A stretch of DNA of 64,000 bases from Imbricaverruca yamaguchii (taxonomy: Eukaryota; Arthropoda; Thecostraca; Neoverrucidae): NCBI GenBank assembly GCA_034440575.1, contig JAOTOL010001621.1, positions 1,219,001-1,283,000 on the forward strand. The letters run 5' to 3'. The notes under the pieces are model-generated. The model was not told where the DNA came from, ran no database searches, and saw only the letters and a program-made list of their open reading frames with translations. The first letter of the stretch is position 1. Each line of letters begins with the position of its first letter. This document shows positions 12,031 through 23,269 of this stretch, in pieces. A program made the position numbers and the translations under genes.

Positions 12031-12932
12031 TGAAACCTCACAACATCATTATTGATTCCAACGTTCCTGAAGTCCAGGACGAGCCTGACAGTCTCGCGTC
12101 TGAAGCCAGTCCTCCGGCGGATGCTGGCAGCCGCCGATGCCTTGATGTCGATGATGAGTTTGATTCACATGCAGACTGGTATGTCGTTTCTACCTCCGTT
12201 GACACAGACCATGATGCGCCGGAGGAAGAGGTTCGTGGGAAGTGTGAATCTAGCCAGCATTCCTACACCCACACTGTTGATGAAAATTCCGCGTTCCTAC
12301 ACAGATGCGAGTTGTGTGGGAAAACATATAGTAGACTAGCTGGCCTAAAGACACACATGCTGGCTCATTCTGGAAGAAAAACGCACGCGTGTGATATTTG
12401 TGGGAAGGCTTTTGTGCGGAAGGATGTGCTTCATGTGCACCGCAGAACGCACCAATACACGAGTAAACACAGAAAAAGCACCTCATCGGGAAAAGAAAGA
12501 AGTAAGACAGAAAAGAAGCAAGTGTGTGATTTATGTGGGAAGGCGTTCGCGATGCTGGGACATCTACAAAAGCATTACGAGACTCACTTAGGCAGAAGGC
12601 GTCACCAGTGTGATGTGTGTGGGGCAAAGTTCATCATGAAGGGAGATATGAAAACGCACCGCCGCACACATTCCGACGACAAGCCGTTTAAATGTGGTAG
12701 GTGCGGCAGGTACTTTGCTCGCAAAAGCACTCTGGCAAAACACAGTCGAACACACACCGGAGAAAAGCCGTACCTTTGTGGTGTGTGCGGTAGGCCGTTT
12801 GCACGGCCTGACGCCACAAAAGCACACGAGCGTCTTCACTTCCACCAGCAGAGGTATCACTGTGACGTATGCGGACAGTCTTTCGTGCAGAAGTGCGTTC
12901 TTATCAAACACCTACAAAGCCACGATAGCTGA
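11778..12932 (+). CDS. C2H2 zinc-finger protein, seven fingers, repetitive N-terminal region
   Basis: Probable nuclear DNA-binding protein. The ATG at 11778 gives 384 residues. The frame stays open upstream to 11691 without an ATG, so the real start could lie in an upstream exon; an acceptor-like cag sits before 11741. Residues 1 to about 85 are four to five degenerate 20-residue repeats (pattern GVSGGVMTSEHRTATTR), followed by an acidic segment. Seven C2H2 fingers run from about 12305 to the end: CELCGKTYSRLAGLKTH, CDICGKAF, CDLCGKAF, CDVCGAKF, CGRCGRYF, CGVCGRPF, CDVCGQSF. Fingers 5 and 6 are joined by a canonical THTGEKPY linker; others have looser linkers. TGA is at 12930 and AATAAA at 12960-12965. 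The frame is intact. No KRAB, BTB or ZAD domain is visible in the window, so the specific role is unknown. Confidence 0.85.
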   Translation: MTPERGTGAARGGSGEMMTSGRRTSATGGVSGRVMRSQRTAATRGVSRGVITPEHRTDTIRGASGGVQTSEHRTATTRGVSGGVMKPHNIIIDSNVPEVQDEPDSLASEASPPADAGSRRCLDVDDEFDSHADWYVVSTSVDTDHDAPEEEVRGKCESSQHSYTHTVDENSAFLHRCELCGKTYSRLAGLKTHMLAHSGRKTHACDICGKAFVRKDVLHVHRRTHQYTSKHRKSTSSGKERSKTEKKQVCDLCGKAFAMLGHLQKHYETHLGRRRHQCDVCGAKFIMKGDMKTHRRTHSDDKPFKCGRCGRYFARKSTLAKHSRTHTGEKPYLCGVCGRPFARPDATKAHERLHFHQQRYHCDVCGQSFVQKCVLIKHLQSHDS

Positions 12933-12959
12933 CTTAGGCGAGGCGCTTGCTGGAGTTGG

Positions 12960-12965
12960 AATAAA
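12960..12965 (+). promoter_or_regulatory. Polyadenylation signal of the zinc-finger gene
   Basis: AATAAA lies 28 bp after the zinc-finger stop codon. This suggests a very short 3' UTR and supports 12930-12932 as the real end of the gene. Confidence 0.6.
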
Positions 12966-12969
12966 AATG

Positions 12970-14295
12970 ATAGTATTTTCTTTTTACAAAACCAACAATT
13001 ATCCGTCGTCCGCAAAGGGCGCAAACAGTGTCCAGGCGAGTATGCGAAGAGACGTCCGTGTTGAAGGCGCATGCATGTCTACCTTATCAAGATGTTGGTG
13101 AGCGTTTGTCACACCCACCTTCTTCCGAATTGGTTGGCTTCCGAACCTTCCGAAGAGGTCGGCTCATCAAGAGCACCCGCGCGCATTTGTGTCAATACGC
13201 ATTGTCCGTCAAACGGACGCGACACGATACAATGGAGTGTTTGCGATGTCTGCCTTCGATTGCGTCTGTAACCTGGCGGTGTAATGTGGGCATGTGTAGC
13301 AGTGCCATGTCATTCGTAAATTGACGTGGATAATGATATCTATCAGGAAGTGGTTTGCACTTCCTACGGAGATAATTTGACTTCTTGGGTTGATTTCCCT
13401 CAAACTGTACAATGTGCAACTGCGTTTACTGCATTTGCGGCAACATTACCTCACCAAGAAAACAACACGACACCGTGTGCCAGCAACATTACCACTTCCA
13501 CAATGGCGGATCCAGCGAACGACTGGAAGTATGTGTCCCCCGCCCCCTCGATTGAAATGCGGCTCGAGTGCACCACCCCTCCCCCGCCGAACGAGTTTTA
13601 CTTTGTTTTTAAAGCCGCCAGTTACCACTCACTTGGTCCTCAAATCTGGGAAGTTGTCTTAAATGTCGTTGGAGCTGAAGGTACTTCTACAACCTTTACA
13701 TATGTATGGACAGGCCATATCACAAATTATGTATGGAAAAAATACACGTTAATTGATACCCGGGTGTTTTTTTTTCTTTCGTCCGGATAAGCGTGGTGAA
13801 ATCGATCGTTCTGACACCGAAGCTCGGGAATTGGTCAGTTGGTTTATTAAAATAGGCACTTCGTTCTACTCAGGCCATTTCGTGCCGTGAAGTAAAGACA
13901 AATGGTATGCTGTAAACGTTCTTTTATAGTTCCAGTTACAAAATTTTTTGTCGGAGAAAGAAATTATTTTGAGTAGAAAAGGGTGTTGATCTTCGAGTAG
14001 TATGGGTAAAGAAAAGGCAATGTTGTGTATCTGACAGTAGTTGGTAGTTGTTATCCCATGTTCGAGCTGTTCGGCGTCCATACGACAAGCATGGTGTGTG
14101 GGTGGGTGACTGCACACCCACCCGTCCACACCCGTAAGCATGTGAAGAGCCATCGCCTTGACCAGCCACTCTCGCAACGAAATTCGGGCGTTGTGTGTGT
14201 GTGTGTGCGCGCGCGTGCGTGTGCGTGTGAATTGGTGTACTGGTGTCGGCGAGTCTATCGCTTGAAATCGGTGGAGAATTTCCGTTGCTCTTCAG
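12970..14295. other. No gene recognised
   Basis: Short frames without motifs. A G/C-rich inverted repeat (GGGTGGGTG/CACCCACCC) lies at about 14097-14125, and a short GT/GC tract at 14193-14230. Confidence 0.35.
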
Positions 14296-14299
14296 TGGC

Positions 14300-14990
14300 C
14301 AGATGACGTACGAAGTACGCTCTATTTCGGCCCGCCATATTGATCATCATAAAGAGCGCTGTGCGAAGCGCCTAAATCTCCTGCGCTGCATCTCCGGTCG
14401 CGACTGGAGTGCAGACAGCGCTACCCTCACCAAAAATGTATCTTGCTCTGATTTCATCAATCTTAGAATACGATGCGTTTATATCTGATCATATATCTCC
14501 CTCGCACATCACATCACTTGAACGGATGCACAATCATGCCGTACGCCTCATCACCGGAGCACACTGCATCACGCTCATCACTAGTCCTCGGGGTTAGGCA
14601 CACCTCCCTAGTTTACAACACCCCAGAATACTCCCCCTCCCCCGTTTGGAGTTCCTATAACAGAAATAAACACAATATTGTCATATATCTAAACCATGTC
14701 CGCATATTGGCACTGAAATTCCCCGAGCTAGCCCCCGGCAGATTGCCCCCCCCCCACACTCAATTTTTTCACCTAAACACTCCAAACAGGAATACTCTTT
14801 CGAGAAGAAGACAAGAAATTACTGTCTCCCATCGAAACTCAACCGACGTTTTTCGAGCATCAAGCGGTCCACCCCCAGCACACATTCTTTTACGCCGACG
14901 GCTCCCGTACCACCGACGGTGCGGGTGCCGCCTGGTGCGGTGGACGCAGGACTGGCGCTGTTGGGGAGGGCGGTAACTCAGACTGATAAA
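14300..14990 (+). mobile_element. LINE fragment (I superfamily-like): RT thumb plus RNase H start
   Basis: Plus-strand pieces encode the post-palm region of a non-LTR reverse transcriptase (KERCAKRLNLLRCISGRDW; LTKMYLALISSILEYD; LERMHNHAVRLITGAH). After a degraded stretch comes the first RNase H motif (FYADGSRTTDGAGAAWCG, near 14885-14945). RT followed by RNase H fits I-superfamily LINEs. Several frameshifts are present and the rest of RNase H is missing. It differs from the 39-46 kb element. Confidence 0.75.
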
Positions 14991-15330
14991 GACGCCCCCG
15001 AGCTACTTAGATGATCGGAACCGAAGCAGAGGGTTCCCGAACCTGTGCAAAGGGACTCTGAGAAAGTATGACGACGAAGCTATTTGTCCTATACTGTCAA
15101 ATCGCCCCAAAACTGCAATAGCTACAAGAGAAGGAATGGCGGTGTTGTAAAGGCCCTTTGTTCTACGTCCCTTTGTTCTTCTCAATATGTTTTATGTTCT
15201 TGGTTGTTGATGATAGCTGAATGGCTTGTTTTTCTTTTTGCTCTTTATCGTACTTTTGGAATTTGATTACAGGTGCCACATCCGCCACACCAGCGCGGAG
15301 AGCCTCATGTTCCCACGTATTTGCTCACTG

Positions 15331-15333
<3 letters not shown>

Positions 15334-15409
<76 letters not shown>

Positions 15410-15487
15410 TATATATGTATATATATGTGTATATATATGTGTATATATATATGTATATATATGTGTATATATACATGTGTATATGTA

Positions 15488-15545
<58 letters not shown>
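15334..15545. repeat. (TA)n microsatellite with TATG interruptions
   Basis: About 210 bp of TA repeats broken by TGTA blocks in the centre. It spawns several false Tyr/Ile frames. Confidence 0.95.
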
Positions 15546-15548
<3 letters not shown>

Positions 15549-15750
15549 GCATGTATACCAACATAGGGCCCTTGGCAATAAAGTAACCACGATCCAGGTA
15601 GTTTCCTGCTTGGCCGACGCAATCGGTATGCCCCCAAACTCCAATTCCGAGGAATTTGGGTGATGTGTGGGGGGCTTGGTAGGTATGGGGGTCTGTTAAT
15701 ATGTTCACCCTCTCCCCGGACCAACATCAGACAACGCGACGGAACTGGGG

Positions 15751-15825
15751 GTCGTGATAGCTCAGTTGGTAGAGCGTCGGACTATTAATCGCGAGATTGT
15801 TGGTTCGAATCTAACAACCAGACGG
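15751..15825 (+). other. tRNA-like sequence, probable SINE head
   Basis: An A box (TAGCTCAGTTGG, 15758-15769) and a near-perfect B box (GGTTCGAATCT, 15802-15812) sit at tRNA spacing. The acceptor stem pairs only in its outer five positions and the anticodon stem is mismatched (TCGGA against TCGCG). The anticodon-like triplet is ATT. A functional tRNA is unlikely; a tRNA-derived SINE head or pseudogene fits. The downstream body (15826-15920) was not matched elsewhere in the window. Confidence 0.55.
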
Positions 15826-15829
15826 CATT

Positions 15830-16530
15830 TACCGAGTCCACCAGTGAGCAACCGGCGTGAGAGGCTGGTGACACTATATTACCTAGCGGTTCAATGCGTC
15901 GTAAAAGAATCCAAGGTACTTCTTCTTTGGCTACGCGTCTGGCCAGGTGATGGCAGATTGTGCCATAATGCCAATGTTTTCCTCGTGCTTCGACGATTGT
16001 TCAACAATTGGCAGCGTGGCGGTGCTGAATGAGTTGTAGTCTGGAAGCCGTGGTGAGTCCCGATAGGCTTGTGCAGGGCTGGTTTTCGCCCAGCTGTGAT
16101 AACACTGCGGACTCATCGGGAGGTTTGACTGACAAGACAATCTCGAGATGAATTTCGGTATATTGCTGAATAACAGAGCAGGATCCCTCAGAGGCGACCT
16201 ACTGACACTGGACCTACTGGCACTAGGTATTGCAGGAGGAACAAGACCGAATGGCTGGGAAGACAGCTGATTGCACCCCCGGAAAGCTTGAGGACCGTAT
16301 GTGCAACAAACTGAAGCGGCAATAATCAGACCAAGTTGCCAGACATCTTATTTGCAGTCTCCGACCACTATGGTGGTGCACTTGGAAATTGCAAATCAGG
16401 CCAAAGCGAATGCATGGCCAGAAATTCTGCAAGAGTAACGCTAGCAAAACATCGATTATTTACGCAGTCTCTGTTCACGCGAAAACTATGACGAATGGCA
16501 ACCACTACAAACGAGCGCTTCACACCGCAC
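15830..16530. other. No gene recognised
   Basis: Possible SINE body at the left, otherwise unmatched sequence up to the 66-bp minisatellite. Confidence 0.3.
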
Positions 16531-16534
16531 GGGA

Positions 16535-16885
16535 TGGTGTGATCTGATGACCAAGTGGTCAGTAGATCAGAGACGCCGCTGCCACCAGCGGCATAGGGGG
16601 TGGTGTGATCTGGTGACCAAGTGGTCAGCAGATCAAAGACGCCGCTGCCACCGGCGGCATAGGGGGTGGTGTGATCTGGTGACCAAGTGGTCAGCAGACC
16701 AGAGGCGCCGGTGTCATCGGCGGCACAGGGGATGGTGTGATCTGGTGACCAAGTGGTCAGCAGACCAGAGACGCCGCTGCCACCGGCGGCATAGGGGGTG
16801 GTGTGATCTGGTGACCAAGTGGTCAGCAGAGCAGAGGCGCCGGTGTCATCGGCGGCACAGGGGATGGTGTGATCTGGTGACCAAG
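16535..16885 (+). repeat. Minisatellite, 66-bp unit, about 5 copies
   Basis: The unit holds GTGTGATCTGGTGACCAAGT and GACGCCGCTGCCACCGGCGG. Two alternating unit types differ at the same sites (CGCTGCCACC versus CGGTGTCATC). The open frame across it comes from the 3n unit length. Confidence 0.9.
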
Positions 16886-17772
16886 TACAGTCCGGAGGTG
16901 CCGTTCTGGAATCTCCACATTGTTACATCTGCGCCGCCGTTTGTTGGTCGCATTCTTGTGGATAAGGGGTGCGCCGGAACAACACAGGAGATGAACACTA
17001 AACAGGTACCATGCATTCATCAATAGATACAGCAGTCCAACAAGTCCTCCCGGCCTGTACCAATCGGTATCCGCGTCGCCGTCCTATCTTCGCTAGGGGA
17101 AAACAAGACAAATCCGCGTAGCCTTGCCACGTTCTACAACCAGTAACATGAATAAGGGTAAATGGTTATGCTGTCTTGACTATGCACGATTTCCTTCTGT
17201 TGCATCCTTCCTCTAGGCACGTAGTGGACCAGACATCGCACGCTATATTAACAAGATGGTCATCAGCCAGTCAGGTCAATTTAAATACCCCACGAGCAAG
17301 AAATCGTTAATTCGATTTAATTGGGATATAGCGGTATAAAGAAGCATATATAAATTACTATATGAATTACAATACCCTGCGCAAGGCTATTGTAAATTCA
17401 GTTATATTCGCACCATTTTTTATCGGTAAGAAGTGGGTGCAAATAGTCTTTGTCTGCGTTCTATTAACACTTTTTCAGCATCAAACGCAACGGATATCGA
17501 TTCCGCACTACAAGCATGCGCCCTTCCACGCTATAACTAGCATATGCATTTATTTCGTACGAAGGCCACTGGTATAAATGCTGACAATTCGCTTAACATT
17601 TCAGCGTTGAAGCCCTTTTGTTGCTTATTGTATCATAATGCCCACAATAGATAGGAGAAAACTAGTATGCTATCTACGGGAAACATGAAGAAATTATATC
17701 GCATCTGATGGAAGTGTTACGAAAAGGCAAGTATCACCCAGTAATACCTACACTTAAAGGTAGCGTTTCCAG

Positions 17773-17883
17773 CTATTTCTTCTTCCCGAACTGTGCTCGG
17801 AATGATGCTTGGATCTTGCTGGCCGCCTTCATTACTTCCGGGTCAGTTAGGTCAATGTCGACCTCTTCCTCTTCCTTTGGAGG
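17773..17883 (-). CDS. IQ-motif protein, terminal coding exon (PEP-19-like tail)
   Basis: This follows a strong acceptor (ttctgtttcag|CCTCCAAAG) in phase 0, matching the previous exon's donor. It encodes 36 residues and a TAG stop: a proline/glutamate-rich start (PPKEEEEVDIDLTDPE), a third IQ motif (KAASKIQASFRAQF) and a lysine tail (GKKK). Acidic stretch, IQ and basic tail together are the layout of PEP-19/PCP4, where the acidic part tunes calmodulin binding. With the ATG at 23269, the three exons give about 134 residues. No perfect AATAAA was seen just downstream on the minus strand; an AATAAG-like site lies near 17630. An alternative terminal exon elsewhere cannot be excluded. Confidence 0.72.
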   Translation of the reverse strand, partial: PPKEEEEVDIDLTDPEVMKAASKIQASFRAQFGKKK

Positions 17884-18055
17884 CTGAAACAGAAATGGAA
17901 TCCGCTAAATAAATGAAATGTCGAAATCCAATACCTGATGTCTGTATCCAGACTAGCATAACTTAAGGTGTTTATGAATATTGCGCAGCAGATATATATA
18001 TGAGGTTCTACACATGTGTATGTGTTTGTGTCTGCGGTTTCTGTTATGTGTTGCA

Positions 18056-18140
18056 TACAGGGGTGATGATTTATATACTTTTAAAGGGGCAAGTACCCCC
18101 TCAATGCTGACTTTGCCCCCTCCCCATAATCTTCAGAAGT
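18056..18140 (+). mobile_element. CAGGGGTG-type MITE family, copy 1 (partial)
   Basis: CAGGGGTGATGATTTATATA, AAGGGGCAAGTACCCCC and CTTTGCCCCCT match the first half of the 32.8- and 54.3-kb copies. It lies within intron 2 of the IQ gene. Confidence 0.6.
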
Positions 18141-18301
18141 GAACGTCCATGTCTTCGTTTGTGGTTGCCCGAGGCGGTTTATGAACCGATTTCATCAGGG
18201 TCCAAGATACCGCCATTGTGTTTAATGATGGCTTGTTGTTCTTAATCTGCATTGAGGAGGCACAATAAATATCGTCTATTGAGTGTTATTCAGCGAGAGC
18301 G

Positions 18302-18495
<194 letters not shown>

Positions 18496-18639
18496 AAAGA
18501 GATAGAGATATGCACGGCAAAGCGATAAATCACTATCAATTCCGCTGTCACCAAGTCTGTCACTGTTATCTGTCACTGCTCTACAGCTTAAACCACTGGG
18601 CGCTTATTTTCATTGTCTAAACAACTTCCATCCTTCCAT

Positions 18640-19510
18640 ACAATTATATATAGACCGAAGTATCCAGTTCAGTAAACAACAAGTGCTTTTCCTGGATACA
18701 CTTGTGACCATCAACAAGGACAATATTTACACAACTAAGCTATACATAAAACCGATGGCGGCGCCCATACACCCTTCATTTTTTCCGGCACACCCCATCC
18801 AGACCAAACGATCGGTTATTTGCAAGCACAGAAATTGACAGTCTCGGATTTAGTGCCGATGACAAAAACTGAACTTACTTCTTTTTTGCAAACAATTATC
18901 CACACCATATGCTCACAATAGCAATCCTTGAGGTAACACACCTCATGTAAAGTACACAAACGCGACGCTCGTACCCCAAGGAAAACGCAACGTTCGGCAG
19001 CCCACCATACATAGATGATAAGTTCACCAATCAAAAACAAACAAAAGGACAGCGGCTGTCAAAACTTCAACTCTGCCATTGCGTGTGGCATGTCACAGTG
19101 GCAAAACACTATCAGAAACTCTGATCAAGTCTTCTTTCAACCTAAATCTATGTCATACCGGGAACGAAAAGTGTCACTGTTGTATGGCGGGGCCCAAAGG
19201 CAAACGCCACACGTGGAAGACCGTCTATCTCATTATCTGCCAGCTATGCCGACCCTTGTACACCACGTGCATAGGAGAAACGAAACACATGGTTAGAGAC
19301 GGATTTGATGAACACGTCAGAGACGCCAAAATCAAAACCACTACACCCCATTTCGCGAACACTTCAAAACCACTCAAGGTAGCAGCATTATCGACCATAG
19401 TACACTCAGCACATCCATTCTGCAAGTCTACAAAGATGTTGCGAGGTTCAAAATCACCGAATTAATAGACATTAGGAACAAGAAGCCATCATTAAACACA
19501 CTGGCGGCAT
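18640..19510 (+). mobile_element. Penelope-like element fossil: RT C-terminus and GIY-YIG endonuclease
   Basis: Near 18690 the plus strand reads LFLDTLVTI...YTTKLYIKPM and HPSFFPAHPIQTKRS, the conserved end of Penelope-like reverse transcriptases. At 19200-19330 follows a GIY-YIG-like nuclease block (TVYLIICQLC...CIGETKHMVRDGFDEHVRDA) preceded by a Cys pair (CHCC). Stops and frameshifts interrupt it, so it is dead. It lies in intron 2 of the IQ-motif gene, opposite to the gene's direction, between (TA)n/(GA)n tracts. The order RT then GIY-YIG is diagnostic of EN-containing Penelope-like elements. Confidence 0.75.
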
Positions 19511-19636
19511 CTTGGACCCTGATGAGATTGGTTCCTTACATCGTCTGAGGCAATCACACATGCAGCACATAACCGCAACCACACACACACACACACAAAG
19601 ACAAGCACATCAGGTGTTTCATGTACACACGAGATC

Positions 19637-19931
<295 letters not shown>

Positions 19932-19980
19932 CCTTCTCTTTCTCACTGTTCCTCTCCTTGTCTCACTCCCAGCATCTCAC

Positions 19981-20102
19981 ATCGGTATGTAGTTTCTCCA
20001 TCTGTTCGTTTAGCTCTTGTTCTCTCTTCTGGATGATGTCATCTTTTCTCGTCCGGTGCCCTCGGAAGGTGGCCTGTATTTTGGTGGCCGCGGCGCTGAG
20101 TT
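19981..20102 (-). CDS. IQ-motif protein, second coding exon
   Basis: The exon opens after an acceptor (catcggcag|AACTCAGC) and supplies the two bases that complete the glutamate codon left by the previous exon, so D-P-E is rebuilt exactly. It encodes a second IQ motif (SAAATKIQATFRGHRTRK) and then a charged helical linker (KREQELNEQMEKLHTD). It ends in phase 0 at GAT|GTGAGA. The length is 2 bases plus 40 codons. Intron 1 (20103-23097) holds a 26-bp minisatellite and a CA-tailed repeat. Intron 2 (17884-19980) holds microsatellites, a hAT-like MITE piece and an antisense Penelope-like fossil. The IQ core and matching phases on both sides make chance unlikely. Confidence 0.72.
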
Positions 20103-20559
20103 CTGCCGATGACGTCATTTCAGTCGAAAATTACATGTCGCCAAATCAATATGCTTTGGTCCTTCAGAGATCAGATATGGAACAGATGCAGTGGGTTTGT
20201 CAGACAGACAGTTGTGTTATATTGTATTTCATGTTCTAATTGCCACACTCAGAGGTAGGTCTGCTCCCTTCGTTTTGATATTTGCAGCTTCATCGCAACA
20301 TTTGTCATGGAGGGCTTTCAATATTCCTTCAAAGGAAGAGGTTTGGAACAATGTTCCCATGCGTGGGCAGCTTGGTTGCACCTCGCACTGTAGCTGGAGC
20401 TCGCTATACCCAGTCCGATGGTGCTATAAGCCCGGTGTGGGTTGGCTGAGTGCGCCCTTGCGCCCGACCCATCTCAGTGGTATCGCCTGCGGCTGAGTTG
20501 ACCTGAGCCGGCTGGGAGGGGCAGCAATACAGGCTTAGTCCGGCCCGCCGTGCGTGCGG

Positions 20560-20948
20560 ACGTGTGAATGGTGGCGGTTCGGCGGACGTGTGAATGGTGG
20601 CGGTTCGGCGGACGTGTGAATGGTGGCGGTTCGGCGGACGTGTGAGTGGTGGCGGTTCGGCGGACGTGTGAATGGTGGCGGTTCGGCGGACGTGTGAATG
20701 GTGGCGGTTCGGCGGACGTGTGAATGGTGGCGGTTCGGCGGACGTGTGAATGGTGGCGGTTCGGCGGACGTGTGAATGGTGGCGGTTCGGCGGACGTGTG
20801 AATGGTGACGGTTCGGCGGACGTGTGAATGGTGGCGGTTCGGCGGACGTGTGAATGGTGACGGTTCGGCGGACGTGTGAGTGGTGGCGGTTCGGCGGACG
20901 TGTGAATGGTGGCGGTTCGGCGGACGTGTGAATGGTGGGGGTTCGGCA
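20560..20948. repeat. Minisatellite, 26-bp unit, about 15 copies
   Basis: The unit comprises GTGTGAATGGTGGCGG followed by TTCGGCGGAC, very homogeneous (variants: agtgg for aatgg, gtgacgg for gtggcgg). It lies in intron 1 of the IQ gene. Long frames on the minus strand are repeat artefacts. Confidence 0.92.
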
Positions 20949-21614
20949 GGCGCAAAGATGACGTGCTCGGCGCCTCTGTGCTAGTGGTCCGTGGTTCTCT
21001 TCATTTATGCATTCATTAATCCTATCCCCAACGGAGGAATTCCGCACTTATAGGTCGCAATGTCCTGAAATACCGTTTGAGGCTACCACTCTTCAAAGGT
21101 CGAAGGCACGTTGTGTAACCATAGTAATCGCAAAAACAGCAAAAGCAAAAAGGAGCACGAATGATGAAAATCGGTATCCCCCAGGAAAGGCTAAAAGGCG
21201 GGAAAGACATGCAATACAATACAACACAAAATACGAGGCAATGACAAGCGCATGCGCAAAACCTAGTTCATGAAAAGCGGTGAAGAAGAAAAAATGAAAT
21301 AAAATATGTTCTTGCAATGTTCACATATGGTGATGACCCGACCCCAACCCCCTCACTACACCCCATACCCCAATGTGGCACCGACCGGACTAACCCCCTC
21401 TCCCGACTTCATCATCTATGGCTTTCAAACAACTCTACTGCACCAGCTCTACATCTTCAATCGATCCGGACTACCTCAGCTCTACTCTTCCAAGACCATC
21501 TCAACGCTACTTCACCACTGCTCGACGACTTTACTAAACCTCCACCTCGGATTCACCCTCCTACCCTACGCTACTCACTCTCTTACATATATTCTCTTCA
21601 ACCGGAACCAGCCG

Positions 21615-21670
21615 ATATCACCACACGGTGGCAGGCTGGCAAAATTCACTCCCACACACACACAGCGGTG
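21615..21670 (+). repeat. CA-tailed dispersed repeat, copy 1
   Basis: CCACACGGTGGCAGGCTGGC followed by AAAATTCACTC and (CA)n. The same end occurs inverted at 51690-51725, indicating a shared retroposon 3' end. It lies in intron 1 of the IQ gene. Confidence 0.5.
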
Positions 21671-23097
21671 AAGCATCGTGACAATAATGGCACAACATGT
21701 CACGGTTTATGTGAAGGATTTATGATTGTTCTTACTCGGTTAAGGTAAGCCAAAGTTCTCGGATCTTAGAGGAACTGTGATCAAATACGTCTCCTTGATT
21801 GACAGACTTGGTCACTCGCATAAGATACCCACCATAAGATCTGCTGCTATAAGATGCATGGTATCCTATAGCGGGTATATGATAGGTTGCCAGTGACCAG
21901 ATACCAGTGAATGCAGGCGAAATGTTTGGCTATGACTATATGTTCTTCATATACGATATAAAGTAAACCAAGCATCATAAAGCTGGTCAGATGCCGTCTC
22001 TGTGTCTAATCTGTGCTAAAACCAGACTAAACTTTGATCACTATGCAGCCTATCATGAATCCACACCACGATTCCAGGCAAAACAAGCGTCTGTTGAGCA
22101 GGGAATCCTGCAAAGTATGTTGACTGCACAGTGCTAATCCTAACCCGTTAGATCGCCAAGCTGATTTGTATGTGGGTCGATCGAGCCGCAGCGTGAAGGA
22201 AGAAGGGCGTCCCATGACAAATCGCCATGACACCCTCCCAATTTGATACCATATCTCACGTGTTGATGAAAATAGATGTGATGTTCTTCTGGGCATAAGA
22301 TCATGTCGAGTCTTGAGTCCGTCAGACCAAGGGTTAAAGACGTATGGGTCATCGGAACTTTGAGGTAATGCCATGCAGCCTTGTGAAGAACATAACATTT
22401 GCGGTTTATGTTAACCGAGAATGAAGCATCGGGAAAGGTTAATATCGAAAGCAAATATGGATGTTTAATGCGCAATTAGAAAATTTGTCATTGTGAACCT
22501 AAGCGTCTCCATATTTCATTCACGCATGCCCTTTATTCGTGAAGCCGATTGCGTCGGGCCTCCCGCCCGCCCGGCCGGTCGGGTGGGTGGGTGGCCCGGT
22601 TCCGCGAATTGGAGCCGGAACTGACCTTTATAATGTGCTAATATACGAGTGACATGAGGTCAAATGTTGCATATATCATGTGTATTGTATCTAATCATGC
22701 CCAGTCATCTAGTCATATCCAAAACATCAATGGAGCCCATTTTGAACATTTAAACTCAATCGCAGCAACCCATGACAATGTTAAGTCAACCAACGCAAAA
22801 TAAACAAAATGTAACATATTTTACCTCATTTAATCTTGAAGATATTTGCCTCGTGTCATGAAATTTGCACAGAAGATAGTATACCACTGCACCCATCAAC
22901 CTTAAAAACTTTCGTAGCTCTGGCTTTAAAAGGAGATAAGAACTTATAGGGTGAAATCCTACCCTTCCAGTGCGAGTAATTTTCAGAGATATTGCAAGGC
23001 GTGTGTTAAGCTGCATCCAAGTAATTGCTCAATAAATCCCGTGACTCGAATCAGGTGCTTACTTTAACGAGAAGAACCACCATAGCTGATAACTGAC

Positions 23098-23269
23098 CTG
23101 GGTCATTTAGGTCAATTTCTTCTGCTGGCGACGCCATTTTGTGCACGGTTTGTTGTTTCCTCGCCTGGTGCCCTCTGAAAGATGCTTGTATTTTGATGGC
23201 GGCAGCGTTCAGCTCTGGATCGTCCACTTGTCCTGCCGGCGTCAAGGAGGTCAAAGTCTGTGCGTACAT
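23098..23269 (-). CDS. IQ-motif protein (igloo/neuromodulin/PEP-19-like), first visible coding exon
   Basis: Minus-strand exon encoding one complete calmodulin-binding IQ motif (AAAIKIQASFRGHQARK), followed by the acidic lead-in to the next one (EEIDLNDP). The exon ends at a good donor (CAG|GTCAGT) after the first base of a codon. The start shown is an ATG at 23269-23267 with A at -3. An acceptor-like AG would instead allow an internal exon starting at 23232 (ggcag|GACAAG), with the same phase-1 boundary as the downstream exon. In neuromodulin (GAP-43), neurogranin and PEP-19 this motif binds calmodulin, preferentially in its calcium-free form, near neuronal membranes. Several IQ motifs in a row, each with a D-P-E lead-in, is closer to arthropod igloo. 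The IQ motif and donor are seen; the family name is recognition; the true 5' end is open, and further upstream exons may exist. Confidence 0.72.

Noticed and set aside
15751..15825. Functional tRNA-Asn
   Set aside because: The anticodon stem and the inner acceptor pairs are mismatched; the ATT anticodon is not expected for a working asparagine tRNA.
20404..21047. Pro/His-rich proteins on the minus strand
   Set aside because: 26-bp minisatellite inside intron 1; frames exist in all phases.
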